Source: Barnesiella merdipullorum
Lineage (GTDB): Bacteria; Bacteroidota; Bacteroidia; Bacteroidales; Barnesiellaceae
Direction of reading: 5' to 3'
DNA length: 64,000 nt
NCBI GenBank assembly: GCA_019116365.1
Contig: DXBT01000001.1
Location: 1 to 64,000, forward strand
Position numbers and translations under genes: made by a program. Below the pieces are notes generated by a model. The model worked only from the letters and a program-made list of their open reading frames with translations, made no database searches and was not told the origin of the DNA. Position 1 is the stretch's first letter; each line of letters opens with the position of its first letter. This document shows positions 18,655-28,318 of the stretch, one piece after another.

Positions 18655-20124
18655 ATGGCAGCACTGAAACAGCAGCTACAACAGAAGCTGCAACAAAAGC
18701 TCTCACCCCAGCAGATACAACTCATCCGGCTCCTCGAACTCACCGAAGTGGAGTTTGAAGAGCGAGTGCAGCAGGAGCTGGTCGATAACCCCGCCCTGGA
18801 AGAGGGCCGGGAAGAGAGTCTCGACAACCTGAACGACTTCAACACCAACGCCGACGAGGACGGAAACCCCACCGAATCGGCCGAAGAGATCTCGCTGGGC
18901 GACTATCGCACCGAAGACGACATACCCGACTACCGCCTCGAGGCCGACAACTTCTCGAAAGACGACAAGAAAGACGACATTCCCTTTGTCTCGGCCTCGT
19001 CGTTCCACGACTACCTCGAGAGTCAGCTGGGCGAACAACCGCTCGACGACACCTCATACCAGATAGCCCAATACATCATCGGCAATATCGACGACAACGG
19101 CTACTTGCAACGTCCCATACAGGCTATCACCGACGACCTCATCTTCCAGGTGGGACTCGATGTACCGGTGAGTCAGGTCGAGGATATCCTGCAAATGATT
19201 CAGGAGTTCGAGCCCGCCGGAGTCGGCGCCTCGAACCTGCGCGAGTGCCTGCTGCTGCAACTCGAACGCCACGAGGGGACTCCAGCCAACCTGCTGGCCT
19301 ACAAGATTATCGACCAGATGTTCGACGAGTTCTCCAAGAAACACTACGACAAAATCATGCGCCAGTGCAACGTGAGCGAAGAGGAGCTGAAACAGGCCAT
19401 CCACGAAATTACCCAGCTCAACCCCAAGCCGGGCAGCGCCTGGAACAACAGCTACTCGGGGAACTCGGAACACCACATCATCCCCGACTTCTACGTCGAG
19501 GCTCAGGATGGCGAACTTTCCATCAGCCTCAACAACAGCAATATACCCGAGCTGCACGTGAGCCGCGACTACCAGGACATGCTGGAGGACTACTCGTCGA
19601 ACAAGCAGAACCAAACCCGCGACAAACGCGACGCCCTGCTCTTCGTCAAGCAAAAGCTCGACGCCGCCCAGTGGTTTGTCAACGCCGTGAAACAGCGGCA
19701 AGAGACCCTGCTCAAGACCATCACGGTCATTGTCGAGCTGCAAAAGGAGTTTTTCCTCACCGGCGACGAGCGCACCCTCAAGCCCATGATTCTGAAAGAT
19801 GTGGCCGAGCGCACGGGATACGACATATCGACCATCTCGCGAGCCAGCAACAGCAAATATGTGCAAACAAATTTCGGCATTTATCCGTTAAAATATTTCT
19901 TCTCCGAGTCGATGCAGAACGATGCCGGCGAGGAGGTTTCGACCCGCGAAATCAAACGGCTGCTGCAAGAGTTGGTCGAGCACGAAGACAAGCGCAAACC
20001 GCTCTCCGACGACAAGCTGTGCGAGATGCTGCAACAGAAGGGTTATCCCATTGCGCGGCGCACCATCGCCAAGTATCGGGAGCAACTCTCCATCCCTGTG
20101 GCCCGGTTGAGAAAAGAGATATGA
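18655..20124 (+). CDS. rpoN: RNA polymerase sigma-54 factor
   Basis: A 489-residue alternative sigma factor that recognises -24/-12 promoters and needs AAA+ activators to open DNA. The Gln- and Leu-rich region I is at the very N-terminus (LKQQLQQKLQQKLSPQQIQL), followed by an acidic stretch (about 50-110), the core-binding region (about 110-260), a helix-turn-helix region with DISTISRASNSKYVQT, and the RpoN box ARRTIAKYREQL near the C-terminus. No enhancer-binding activator gene is present in the window. The start fits the family; a membrane-protein gene follows after 24 bases. Confidence 0.95.
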   Translation: MAALKQQLQQKLQQKLSPQQIQLIRLLELTEVEFEERVQQELVDNPALEEGREESLDNLNDFNTNADEDGNPTESAEEISLGDYRTEDDIPDYRLEADNFSKDDKKDDIPFVSASSFHDYLESQLGEQPLDDTSYQIAQYIIGNIDDNGYLQRPIQAITDDLIFQVGLDVPVSQVEDILQMIQEFEPAGVGASNLRECLLLQLERHEGTPANLLAYKIIDQMFDEFSKKHYDKIMRQCNVSEEELKQAIHEITQLNPKPGSAWNNSYSGNSEHHIIPDFYVEAQDGELSISLNNSNIPELHVSRDYQDMLEDYSSNKQNQTRDKRDALLFVKQKLDAAQWFVNAVKQRQETLLKTITVIVELQKEFFLTGDERTLKPMILKDVAERTGYDISTISRASNSKYVQTNFGIYPLKYFFSESMQNDAGEEVSTREIKRLLQELVEHEDKRKPLSDDKLCEMLQQKGYPIARRTIAKYREQLSIPVARLRKEI

Positions 20125-20148
20125 AAACCTATTAAACTCAAACGACCG

Positions 20149-20763
20149 ATGAAAAAAGTGGCAACCATACTGTCAACCCTGTTTCACCCGCTGCTCATGC
20201 CTACCTACGGCATAGCCATTGCGCTCTACACTTCGTATATGCGCATCTTTGGCGACCGTCTGCTGGGCATTATCGTCATCGGGGTACTGCTCACCACCTG
20301 CATACTGCCCTCGCTGGGCATCTATATCCTGTACAAGACGGGCCACGTGAGCGACTTCAGACTGCACGAACGCACCGAGCGCACCGTGCCCTACATCATC
20401 AACTTCGCCTGTTACATTGCCTGCTACCTCTATCTCTACCGATTCGGGATACCGGGCTGGATACTCGCGTTCATAGCCGGAGCCATCGTCTCGCTCATCA
20501 TCGCCCTCTTCATCAACCGCTACTGGAAGATAAGCGCCCACATGGTAGCTGCCGGCTCGATGGTAACACTGGTCTTTCTCATGAGTTTCTACGGACTCAT
20601 GCTCACCCCCTATATTCTCCCGCTGCAAATCGCCATTGTGCTGCTGGCCGGAGCCATAGGCTCGTCGCGCATCCTGCTCAAGCGCCACACGCTGGGACAG
20701 GTAGGCGCCGGTTTTGCCCTGGGGGTACTCTGTTGTGTGTCGATGTTCTATATCTTTGTTTAA
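20149..20763 (+). CDS. Multi-pass membrane protein, PAP2-like
   Basis: A 204-residue protein with about six membrane helices. The order of polar blocks (RLHERTERTVPY near residue 75, WKISAHMVAAGSMV near 125, SSRILLKRHTLGQVGAGFALG near 175) resembles a divergent PAP2 phosphatase fold, in which Arg and His residues at the membrane face bind phosphate, but the canonical SGH motif is changed to SAH and the match is loose. It may act on a lipid phosphate; this is inference. It lies between rpoN and purE with short gaps, so it is likely co-transcribed with them. Confidence 0.6.
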   Translation: MKKVATILSTLFHPLLMPTYGIAIALYTSYMRIFGDRLLGIIVIGVLLTTCILPSLGIYILYKTGHVSDFRLHERTERTVPYIINFACYIACYLYLYRFGIPGWILAFIAGAIVSLIIALFINRYWKISAHMVAAGSMVTLVFLMSFYGLMLTPYILPLQIAIVLLAGAIGSSRILLKRHTLGQVGAGFALGVLCCVSMFYIFV

Positions 20764-20785
20764 CCGATAAGTAATATATACCATT

Positions 20786-21292
20786 ATGAAACCTGTTGTA
20801 AGTATAATCATGGGGAGCACCTCGGACCTCCCCGTTATGGAGAAAGCCGCCAAGCTGCTCGACGAGTGCGAAATACCCTTCGAGATGCTGGCCCTCTCGG
20901 CCCACCGCACTCCGGCCCAGGTCGAGGAGTTTGCCAAAGGAGCCAAAGCACGCGGCATCAAAGTCATTATCGCGGCTGCCGGTATGGCTGCTCACCTGCC
21001 TGGAGTCATTGCCTCGATGACACCGCTGCCGGTCATTGGCGTGCCCATCAAATCGGGCATGGAGGGTCTCGACGCCCTGTTGGCCATCGTGCAGATGCCT
21101 CCCGGAATTCCCGTAGCTACCGTGGGTATCAACGCCTCGCTCAATGCCGCCATCCTGGCTACCCAGATGCTGGCCCTCGGCGATGCCGCCATTGCCGAAA
21201 AGGTGGAGAAATACAAAGCCGGTCTCACCCAGAAGATTGTGGCCGCCAACGAAGCCTTGGCCGAGGTCAAATATAAATTCAAAACCAACTAA
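20786..21292 (+). CDS. purE: N5-carboxyaminoimidazole ribonucleotide mutase
   Basis: A 168-residue enzyme of de novo purine synthesis that converts N5-CAIR to CAIR. Class I PurE features are clear: SIIMGSTSDLPVMEKAA at the start, the catalytic ALSAHRTP near residue 42, AAAGMAAHLPGV near 70 and GVPIKSGMEGLDALLAIVQMP. Length is usual; the enzyme forms octamers. It stands without other pur genes. ispG follows after 30 bases. Confidence 0.95.
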   Translation: MKPVVSIIMGSTSDLPVMEKAAKLLDECEIPFEMLALSAHRTPAQVEEFAKGAKARGIKVIIAAAGMAAHLPGVIASMTPLPVIGVPIKSGMEGLDALLAIVQMPPGIPVATVGINASLNAAILATQMLALGDAAIAEKVEKYKAGLTQKIVAANEALAEVKYKFKTN

Positions 21293-21322
21293 TCTCCCCA
21301 TCACGCCGTTCTCACTGTGACC

Positions 21323-23131
21323 ATGGACTACTACAACTATCACCGCCGGGAAAGCAGCGTCGTACAGATAGGCGACACCCCGCTGGGGGGAGAGTACCCC
21401 ATACGCATACAGTCGATGACCAACACCTCTACACTCGACACCCCGGGCAGTGTAGAGCAGTGCATCCGCATTATCGAGGCGGGTGCCGACTATGTGAGAC
21501 TCACCGCCCAAGGGGTGCGCGAGGCCGAAAACCTTGCCGAAATCGAGAAGGGGCTCCATGCCCGGGGATATCACACCCCACTGGTGGCCGATATTCACTT
21601 CAACCCCAAAGCGGCCGACGCTGCGGCCTGTACCGTCGAGAAGGTGCGCATCAACCCCGGTAACTTCGTCGATAGTGCCCGCACCTTCAAGCAAATCGAC
21701 TATACCGACGAGGAGTATGCCGCCGAGCTGAAACGACTCAGGGAGCGGTTTGTCGCCTTCCTCGACATCTGCAAGGAGCACCACACCGCCATACGGCTGG
21801 GTGTCAACCACGGCTCCCTCTCCGACCGCATCATGAGCCGCTACGGCGACACTCCGGCGGGGATGGTCGAGTCGTGCATGGAGTTCCTGCGCATCTGCCG
21901 CGACGAGCATTTCGACAACGTGGTCATATCGATCAAAGCCTCGAATACGGTGGTCATGGTCGAAACCGTGCGACTGCTCATCCACACGATGGATGCCGAG
22001 GGGATGCACTACCCGCTGCACCTGGGTGTGACCGAGGCGGGCGACGGTGAGGACGGCCGAATAAAATCGGCCGTGGGCATAGGCACTCTGCTGGCCGACG
22101 GCATAGGCGATACCATACGGGTCTCGCTGAGCGAAGCTCCCGAAGCCGAGGTTCCGGTGGCTCGCAAATTGGTTGCTTACATCACGGCGCGGGCCGGTCA
22201 TGCGCCCATCGAGGCACCTCATCTGTCGCTCGAGCAACTGGCCGCTCGCCCCAAAGAAGATTGCGGCGGCATAGGTGCCGGCGAGCAACCGGTAGTCATT
22301 GCCGAAGGGAAACCCGGCACGGGCACGAAGGCCGACTTCTACTACACCCGCGACCAGGCCCTTGAAGGTACGCGCTCGATTGTCGATTATCGTCACTATC
22401 GTGGCGAAGCCAACACCTGCCCGCTCTTCGGTCCAGGCGACTGGCAAGCCCTCACGGACTGCCCGGCTCCCGTGCGTTTCCTGCAGGTCGATACCACCGA
22501 CCTCACCGAAACCCTGCTGGCCCAACTGTCCCAAGAGAAAGGCGTGGTACTCATCCTCACATCGCACCATGCCAACCCCGTAGGCGACATACGTGCCGCT
22601 TTGGCACGGCTCACCGTTGCCGGTTGCACCAGCCCCGTAGTGCTCAAGGCCTGCTACCGCGAAAACAATCCCGAGGATCTGCAAGTGAAGGCCGGGGCCG
22701 ATTTCGGGCCGTTCCTGCTCGACAACCTCATCGACGGGGTATTCCTCCACAACGAGGGAGATATCGCCACACAGAGCCTCACCGACTATATGTTCACCAT
22801 TTTGCAAGCCGCCCGCAAGCGATTCAGCAAAACCGAGTACATCTCCTGTCCCAGTTGCGGACGCACCATGTTTGATCTGCAAACGACTCTGGCGCGGGTC
22901 AAAGCGGCCACTTCGCACCTGACGGGACTCAAGATAGGCGTGATGGGCTGTATCGTAAACGGCCCCGGCGAGATGGCCGATGCCGACTACGGCTACGTGG
23001 GAGCCGGACGCAACCGGGTGAGCCTGTACAAAGGAAAAACCTGTATCGAAAAGAATATACCCGAGGAGCAGGCTATCGAAAAACTCATCGCCCTCATCCA
23101 AGCCAACGGCGACTGGTGCGATCCCTCCTGA
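21323..23131 (+). CDS. ispG: 4-hydroxy-3-methylbut-2-enyl diphosphate synthase, long form
   Basis: A 602-residue 4Fe-4S enzyme of the MEP isoprenoid pathway, converting methylerythritol cyclodiphosphate to HMBPP. The N-terminal TIM-barrel (PIRIQSMTNTSTLD, LVADIHFNPK, KVRINPGNF, IRLGVNHGSL) covers about 1-280. An extra domain of roughly 200 residues then separates it from the cluster domain at about 505-600, which holds the cluster cysteines in ISCPSCGRTMFDL and GVMGCIVNGPGE. The extra domain marks the long form found in Bacteroidota, Chlamydia and plants. I prefer the ATG at 21323 over the GTG two codons upstream. Confidence 0.95.
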   Translation: MDYYNYHRRESSVVQIGDTPLGGEYPIRIQSMTNTSTLDTPGSVEQCIRIIEAGADYVRLTAQGVREAENLAEIEKGLHARGYHTPLVADIHFNPKAADAAACTVEKVRINPGNFVDSARTFKQIDYTDEEYAAELKRLRERFVAFLDICKEHHTAIRLGVNHGSLSDRIMSRYGDTPAGMVESCMEFLRICRDEHFDNVVISIKASNTVVMVETVRLLIHTMDAEGMHYPLHLGVTEAGDGEDGRIKSAVGIGTLLADGIGDTIRVSLSEAPEAEVPVARKLVAYITARAGHAPIEAPHLSLEQLAARPKEDCGGIGAGEQPVVIAEGKPGTGTKADFYYTRDQALEGTRSIVDYRHYRGEANTCPLFGPGDWQALTDCPAPVRFLQVDTTDLTETLLAQLSQEKGVVLILTSHHANPVGDIRAALARLTVAGCTSPVVLKACYRENNPEDLQVKAGADFGPFLLDNLIDGVFLHNEGDIATQSLTDYMFTILQAARKRFSKTEYISCPSCGRTMFDLQTTLARVKAATSHLTGLKIGVMGCIVNGPGEMADADYGYVGAGRNRVSLYKGKTCIEKNIPEEQAIEKLIALIQANGDWCDPS

Positions 23132-23146
23132 CCCCTTTGCCCGACC

Positions 23147-24520
23147 ATGAACGACAGCAGGAACAACATTCGAGCCGAACTGGCTTCGCTCCCCGTAGGA
23201 AAACTCCTGTGGCGGTACTCGGTACCGGCCATCGTGGGGACAATGGTCATGTCGCTCTACAACGTAATCGACCGCATCTTCATCGGGCAGGGTGTGGGCC
23301 CCGACGCCATATCGGGGCTGGCCCTCACCTTTCCCATCATGTCGATATCGGGAGCCATCGGTATGCTCGTCGGTCAGGGAGCCGCGGCCCGCATCTCGAT
23401 TGTACTGGGGCAGGACGACAAGGAGAAGGCCGAAAAGATTCTGGCCAACAGCCTCATCCTCTCCATCACCTTTGCCCTCTGCTACCTCTCGCTCTTCGTC
23501 ATCTTCATGGACGATATCCTGCGCAGTTTCGGCGGCAGCGACCGCACCATACCCTATGCCCGGGAGTTCCTGCTCTACATCATGCCCGGTATGCTCTGCA
23601 CCAACCTGTGCTACAGTTTCAACAACATGATGCGTGCCTCGGGCTATCCCGGCAAGGCCATGTACACGATGCTCATCGGTGCCTTCTCCAACCTCATCCT
23701 CGCCCCCATCTTCATCTTCGGCCTCAAACTGGGTATCAAGGGGGCAGCCATCGCTACCGACATAGCCATGACCATCTCGATGATTTTCGTCATGGCCCAC
23801 TTCTGCAACTCCCGCAGTAGCGTGCGATTCCACCGCCGGTATTTCAAGCTCGAGTGGATGGTACTCATCAACATCGTCTCCATAGGCATGTCGCCTTTCC
23901 TGGTCAATATTGCCAGCAGCGTCATCAACGCCATCATCAACACCTCGCTCTACCGATACGGCGGCGACGAGGCGATAGGAGCATTCGGCATCTTCAACAG
24001 CTATGCCACACTGGTGGTGATGCTCATTGTGGGGCTATGCCAGGGCATGCAGCCGGTCGTGGGCTACAACTACGGAGCCGGCAATTTCGACCGCATGAAA
24101 CGGGCCTTCAAAATCACCTGTGCAGTGGCTACCATCTGCACCACCATCGGGTGGATAGGCTCCACCTTCTTCCCCTACTACATCATACGGGCCTTCACGA
24201 CCGACAGCCACCTTATCGACGTGGCCATACACGGCATGCGCATCGCCATGGGGGTATTCCCCATCGTGGGCATACAGATTGTCACCACCAACCTGTTCCA
24301 GTCGCTGGGTATGGCCTCGAAATCGATTTTCATGAGTCTCACCCGCCAAGTCATCTTCCTCATCCCGCTACTGCTCATCCTGCCCCGCCTCTTCGAGCTG
24401 AACGGCGTGTGGGGTGCCATGCCGGTATCCGATACGATAGCCACAATCATCACCCTGCTGATGCTTTGGCAAACCAATAAAAAGATGCGGAACAAAAGCT
24501 CTATAACGCCAGCCGCATAG
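23147..24520 (+). CDS. MATE-family multidrug exporter
   Basis: A 457-residue inner-membrane antiporter with twelve predicted helices in two pseudo-symmetric halves. N-terminal family blocks are PVGKLLWRYSVPAIVGTM and YNVIDRIFIGQGVGPDA; LVGQGAAARISIVLGQ and the second-half counterpart GLCQGMQPVVGYNYGAGNFDRMKRA are diagnostic of the MATE/NorM/DinF group. It probably exports drugs or metabolic cations in exchange for Na+ or H+. It follows ispG by 15 bases, so it may be the last gene of the rpoN-purE-ispG transcription unit; a hairpin lies downstream. Confidence 0.9.
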   Translation: MNDSRNNIRAELASLPVGKLLWRYSVPAIVGTMVMSLYNVIDRIFIGQGVGPDAISGLALTFPIMSISGAIGMLVGQGAAARISIVLGQDDKEKAEKILANSLILSITFALCYLSLFVIFMDDILRSFGGSDRTIPYAREFLLYIMPGMLCTNLCYSFNNMMRASGYPGKAMYTMLIGAFSNLILAPIFIFGLKLGIKGAAIATDIAMTISMIFVMAHFCNSRSSVRFHRRYFKLEWMVLINIVSIGMSPFLVNIASSVINAIINTSLYRYGGDEAIGAFGIFNSYATLVVMLIVGLCQGMQPVVGYNYGAGNFDRMKRAFKITCAVATICTTIGWIGSTFFPYYIIRAFTTDSHLIDVAIHGMRIAMGVFPIVGIQIVTTNLFQSLGMASKSIFMSLTRQVIFLIPLLLILPRLFELNGVWGAMPVSDTIATIITLLMLWQTNKKMRNKSSITPAA

Positions 24521-24558
24521 AGTATCCGTTACTCCCATGAAACTCTACTGAAACCAAA

Positions 24559-24597
24559 CGAGGGCAACTCCTGCGCTCTGCGCCGGAATTGCCCTCG
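24559..24597. terminator. Hairpin between the convergent MATE and Lrp genes
   Basis: CGAGGGCAA (24559-24567) is the reverse complement of TTGCCCTCG (24589-24597). No strong T-run follows on either side. Confidence 0.6.
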
Positions 24598-24644
24598 CTG
24601 CTATATTCAAACGGCCCGCCAAGCGGCCGCAAGCGTTCTCCTGC

Positions 24645-25106
24645 TTACTCCTTCATCACCGGTATCTCCCGGTTCATGCTCTGCTCGAGCGAGATAAGCG
24701 TCTCGGTCGAAACTACACCCTTGATGTGTTGAATCTTGTCGTTCAAGAGTTCCATCAGGTGCTCGTTATCCCGCGCATAGAGTTTGCACAGCATCGTGTA
24801 GGGACCCGTGGTGAAGTGGCACTCCACAACCTCGGGAATCTTCTCGAGCTCGGGAACGACATCGCGATACATCGACCCCTTCTCCAGTTTCACCCCGATG
24901 TAGGTGCAAGTTCTAAAACCCAGTGACTTGGGGTTTACATGATACCCCGAACCGGTAATTACATGCATATCGATCATGCGCTGAATGCGCTGATGGATAG
25001 CCGCACGCGAAACACCGCACTCGGCAGCTACGTCTTTCGACGGGATGCGCGCATTGCGCATGATAATCTCGAGTATCTGGCGATCTAAGTTATCTATCTT
25101 TTCCAT
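24645..25106 (-). CDS. Lrp/AsnC-family transcriptional regulator
   Basis: A 153-residue regulator. The N-terminal winged helix-turn-helix (residues 3-60; LDRQILEIIMRNARIPSKDV and ECGVSRAAIHQRIQRM) binds DNA; the C-terminal RAM/ACT-like domain (about 70-145; VECHFTTGPYTMLCKLYARD) senses amino acids and forms octamers. Most such proteins control amino-acid metabolism or their own gene. It stands alone, facing away from the efflux operon, with a minus-strand promoter pair (-7 box TATTTTTG at 25144-25137 and TTG 19 bases upstream). The ligand cannot be told. Confidence 0.92.
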   Translation of the reverse strand: MEKIDNLDRQILEIIMRNARIPSKDVAAECGVSRAAIHQRIQRMIDMHVITGSGYHVNPKSLGFRTCTYIGVKLEKGSMYRDVVPELEKIPEVVECHFTTGPYTMLCKLYARDNEHLMELLNDKIQHIKGVVSTETLISLEQSMNREIPVMKE

Positions 25107-25390
25107 AAATTTTTATTTACACAAATCATTTTGCGACAAAAATATCATTTGTTTTTGAATATACAACTATATTTTAGTGATTTTTTGACAAAAAGATATT
25201 GCTATTACTAAAAACACTCTGTTTATCGGTTGTTCATTCGACTCTTTTTTGAAGCAAAAAGACAAAAAAGGAGATTTGGAGCAACCATTTGGAAATATGA
25301 TTCTGTGTTAAAATTCGATTTTTTATTGGCCGTCTCACAAGGAATAGTTATAATTGTGAATTAACAGAGCTGTTAAATAAACTATCTGCT

Positions 25391-26041
25391 ATGAATCAAG
25401 GAAATACAAACAAACGCAAAAATACCGAGGGGGCCATCATGGCTGCAGCCGAGGAACTGTTTCTGGAAAGAGGTTACCTGCTGGCCACGACCACCGAAAT
25501 AGCCCGCCGGGCGGGTGTGACCCACGCTATGCTGCACTACTACTTCCAGACCAAAGAGCAGATATTCTTCAAAGTATTGGACAAAAACCTGCACGAACTT
25601 TTTGCCTCGATACGCAACGCCATGTCCACCGAAGCGGTGTCGTTCTGGGACAATCTGAAGGGAGGTGTAACCCGTCTGCTGGAGTTTCTCGACCAGCATC
25701 GCCAACTGGTGAGCTTCCTGTACGACGTAGCCTTGCACACCCCCGAGTTGCTGAAACGCTACCAGGAGAGCACCCTGAATCTCATCTCGGGACTTGCCGG
25801 TCATCACAAACTTCTGCTCGACAGCGAGGTGCAGGCCGGCCGATGCAATCCTATCACATTCGAGCAACTGTTTCTCGACATCGTCACCCTGAGCTTCTCG
25901 ACCTACCTCTTCCTCCCCGTCGTGAACCGGGCGGTAGAGATAGACCCGTCAGCAATGGAGCAGGCCCTGCAGCGCCGGCACGACGAGGTCATTGCCCTGC
26001 TGCACTACCGCCTTTACGGGCGAAGCACTCCCGACCGATAA
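25391..26041 (+). CDS. TetR-family regulator of the efflux operon
   Basis: A 216-residue protein with an N-terminal TetR helix-turn-helix (residues about 10-57; IMAAAEELFLERGYLLATTT, EIARRAGVTHAMLHYYFQTK) and an all-helical ligand domain. It directly precedes the tolC-ABC efflux genes, which suggests that it represses that operon and responds to an exported compound. In E. coli the comparable ybhGFSR operon is also controlled by a TetR protein, CecR. An AT-rich intergenic region of about 280 bases upstream would hold its promoter and operator; no clear palindromic operator was found. Confidence 0.88.
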   Translation: MNQGNTNKRKNTEGAIMAAAEELFLERGYLLATTTEIARRAGVTHAMLHYYFQTKEQIFFKVLDKNLHELFASIRNAMSTEAVSFWDNLKGGVTRLLEFLDQHRQLVSFLYDVALHTPELLKRYQESTLNLISGLAGHHKLLLDSEVQAGRCNPITFEQLFLDIVTLSFSTYLFLPVVNRAVEIDPSAMEQALQRRHDEVIALLHYRLYGRSTPDR

Positions 26042-26123
26042 CCAGGGGATGGAGAAGAAATGCCACAGCAACAGGAAAGAGGATAACCGTCAATTACAGA
26101 ATAATTCAAAGGGAGATATAGAG

Positions 26124-27374
26124 ATGAAAAAATGGGGTTTTCTTATCATATGGGCATGCATCGCAGGCCCGGTTACCGCACAGGTGACCTTGACCGAATG
26201 TGTGGAAAAAGCCCGCAACAACTATCCGCAAATCAAGGAACTCGGACTCATTCGCGAAGCCGAGAAGTATGACCTCTCGACTGCCAGCCAAAGCTGGCTG
26301 CCTCAACTCACCATCAGTGGCAAAGCCCAATACCAGTCGAAGGTGGTCGAGATGCCCTTCGAGATACCCGAGTTCAAATTCAACCTTCCCCACGACCAAT
26401 ACTCGCTGGTGGGTGAGTTGAGCCAAACGATTTGGGACGGAGGCTCTACCGCCAGTAAAAGGAGGCTCATCAGTGCCGATGCCGAGATACAGAGTCAACA
26501 ACTGGAGGTCACGCTCTACAGCATCAGACAAAAGGTGGAGAACATTTTCCTGGGCATCCTGCTGATCGACAAACAAATCGCGCAGAACGAGATTGCCCTC
26601 AAGAGCCTCAACCGCAACCGCGAGTCGGTGCTGGCCGGTATTGAGCACGGCATCTCCTACAAGTCCGATTTGAGTATCGTCGATGTGAACATCCTCAACT
26701 ATCGGCAGACCATCTCGTCGCTGAACTCCGACCGCCGCGCCTATGTCGATATGCTGGGACGACTCACCGGCGAGGATATGTCGCAGGCTCAGTTTGCAGA
26801 ACCACCTATCGATATGCAAATCGATACCGCCACCCTCTCCCGTCCCGAGCTGCAACTCTACAAGGCACAGCTGGAGCAGAACCAGGTACAGCGCCAGGAT
26901 CTGCAATCGAATCTCTACCCCAAATTCAATCTATCGCTGCAGGGCGGTATCGGGCGGCCGGGACTGAATATCCTGAAAAACGAATTTGAGCCCTACTATA
27001 CCGTGGGGGTAAAAATGCAGTGGAATCTGGGAGCCCTCTACTCCCGCAAGAACGATATTCGCAAAATCGCGGCCCAAAAAGAGCGCATCGAGCGCGAGCA
27101 GGAGACCTTCGTATTCAACACGATGCTCGATGTGACCGACCGTCTCAACGAAGTGAACAAAGCCCGGCAGGTGCTCGAGCAGGACCGCGAGATTATCAGG
27201 CTGCGCGAGGAGATACGCCAGGCCGGCGAAGAGCAATACAAGCAGGGGGTGATTATGCTCACCGACCTGATGGACATGATCGACGAAGAGTTCAATGCCC
27301 GGGTGGCCGAATCGCTGCATCAAGTGCAGCTCATCATGGCCATCTGCGACCTGAAGAATACACTTGGACAATAA
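26124..27374 (+). CDS. TolC-family outer-membrane efflux protein
   Basis: A 416-residue outer-membrane channel subunit with a signal peptide (MKKWGFLIIWACIAGPVTAQ, cleavage after about residue 20). TolC-type features: VTLTECVEKARNNYPQIKE at the mature N-terminus, long heptad-rich helices (LISADAEIQSQQLEVTLYSI; RKIAAQKERIEREQETFVFN), and NLYPKFNLSLQGGIG before the second half. It forms the trimeric outlet for the adjacent HlyD-type protein and ABC transporter. I chose the ATG at 26124 because it starts the signal peptide. It is 29 bases before the fusion-protein gene. Confidence 0.9.
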   Translation: MKKWGFLIIWACIAGPVTAQVTLTECVEKARNNYPQIKELGLIREAEKYDLSTASQSWLPQLTISGKAQYQSKVVEMPFEIPEFKFNLPHDQYSLVGELSQTIWDGGSTASKRRLISADAEIQSQQLEVTLYSIRQKVENIFLGILLIDKQIAQNEIALKSLNRNRESVLAGIEHGISYKSDLSIVDVNILNYRQTISSLNSDRRAYVDMLGRLTGEDMSQAQFAEPPIDMQIDTATLSRPELQLYKAQLEQNQVQRQDLQSNLYPKFNLSLQGGIGRPGLNILKNEFEPYYTVGVKMQWNLGALYSRKNDIRKIAAQKERIEREQETFVFNTMLDVTDRLNEVNKARQVLEQDREIIRLREEIRQAGEEQYKQGVIMLTDLMDMIDEEFNARVAESLHQVQLIMAICDLKNTLGQ

Positions 27375-27403
27375 CAAATCGAGAACCATAAAAGCCAAAG
27401 GAT

Positions 27404-28306
27404 ATGAAACACACCATTTTATACGTAGCGACAGTGACAGCAGCCATGACCCTGGGCAGCTGCACAGACCACTCGCGCGACTTCGATGCCTGTGGTCAGG
27501 TCGAAGCCACCGAAGTACTCGTATCGGCCGAAGTCAACGGTCGCATCGTAGCCCTGCAGCTTGCCGAGGGCGACCAACTCAAGGCCGGCCAGGAGGTGGG
27601 CGTAATCGATTCGGTACAAACCTATCTGCAAAAGAAAGAGCTGGTGCGCAAGAGGGCCAATGCCCAGACCAAACTGGTGGACATTGACCGGCAGCTGGCT
27701 TCGCAATATGCCCAGCTCGAAAAACTGCAGGAAGACCACGAACGCTACCAGGCTCTCGAGGCCAAAGATGCCACCACCCGCAAACAGGTGGACGACCTCG
27801 TCTCGCAGATTGCCGTCGCCCGTCGTGAGATTGCCGCCAAGAAACAGACCTATGAGCGCAACAATGCCGGCATACGCGAAGAGGTGGCCCTCTACGACGT
27901 GCAAATTGCCGAGAAAGACGACCAGCTGGGCAAATGCCGCATCGTGGCCCCCATCGACGGCACGGTTCTGACCAAGTTTGCCGAAGCGGGCGAGCTGGTA
28001 ACCTCGGGGAAATCGCTCTTCAAACTGGCCGACATGAATCAGATTTATGTGCGAGCCTACCTCACCACCGCACAACTGGCCGAGGTGAAACTGGGCGACA
28101 CCCTGCGAGTGACCATCGAAGATGGCACCGACAAGCCCCGCCAATACAACGGCCATCTGGTGTGGATTGCCGACGAAGCTGAGTTTACCCCCAAGAACAT
28201 CCAGACCAAAGACGAACGGGCCGACCTGGTCTATGCCGCCAAAATCGCAATCGAGAACGACGGCTACCTCAAACTGGGCATGTATGCCTACGTACGCTTC
28301 CACTAA
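27404..28306 (+). CDS. HlyD/YbhG-type periplasmic membrane-fusion lipoprotein
   Basis: A 300-residue periplasmic adaptor with a signal peptide and probable lipobox (LGSC, Cys near residue 22). The lipoyl half-motif VSAEVNGRIVALQLAEGDQL (about residues 40-60) is followed by a long coiled-coil hairpin (about 80-170) and the second half-motif CRIVAPIDGTVLTKFAEAGE; a beta-barrel domain ends the protein. It bridges the inner-membrane ABC permeases and the TolC-like channel. Gene order and sequence resemble E. coli YbhG. Six bases separate it from a GTG alternative start of the next gene. Confidence 0.9.
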   Translation: MKHTILYVATVTAAMTLGSCTDHSRDFDACGQVEATEVLVSAEVNGRIVALQLAEGDQLKAGQEVGVIDSVQTYLQKKELVRKRANAQTKLVDIDRQLASQYAQLEKLQEDHERYQALEAKDATTRKQVDDLVSQIAVARREIAAKKQTYERNNAGIREEVALYDVQIAEKDDQLGKCRIVAPIDGTVLTKFAEAGELVTSGKSLFKLADMNQIYVRAYLTTAQLAEVKLGDTLRVTIEDGTDKPRQYNGHLVWIADEAEFTPKNIQTKDERADLVYAAKIAIENDGYLKLGMYAYVRFH

Positions 28307-28318
28307 ACCAATGTGACC

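Noticed and set aside
20678..23833. An open frame of about 1050 codons on the minus strand opposite purE and ispG
   Set aside because: The plus-strand genes are well-known enzymes with all motifs; the antisense frame is His/Gly/Val-rich low-complexity translation without family resemblance.
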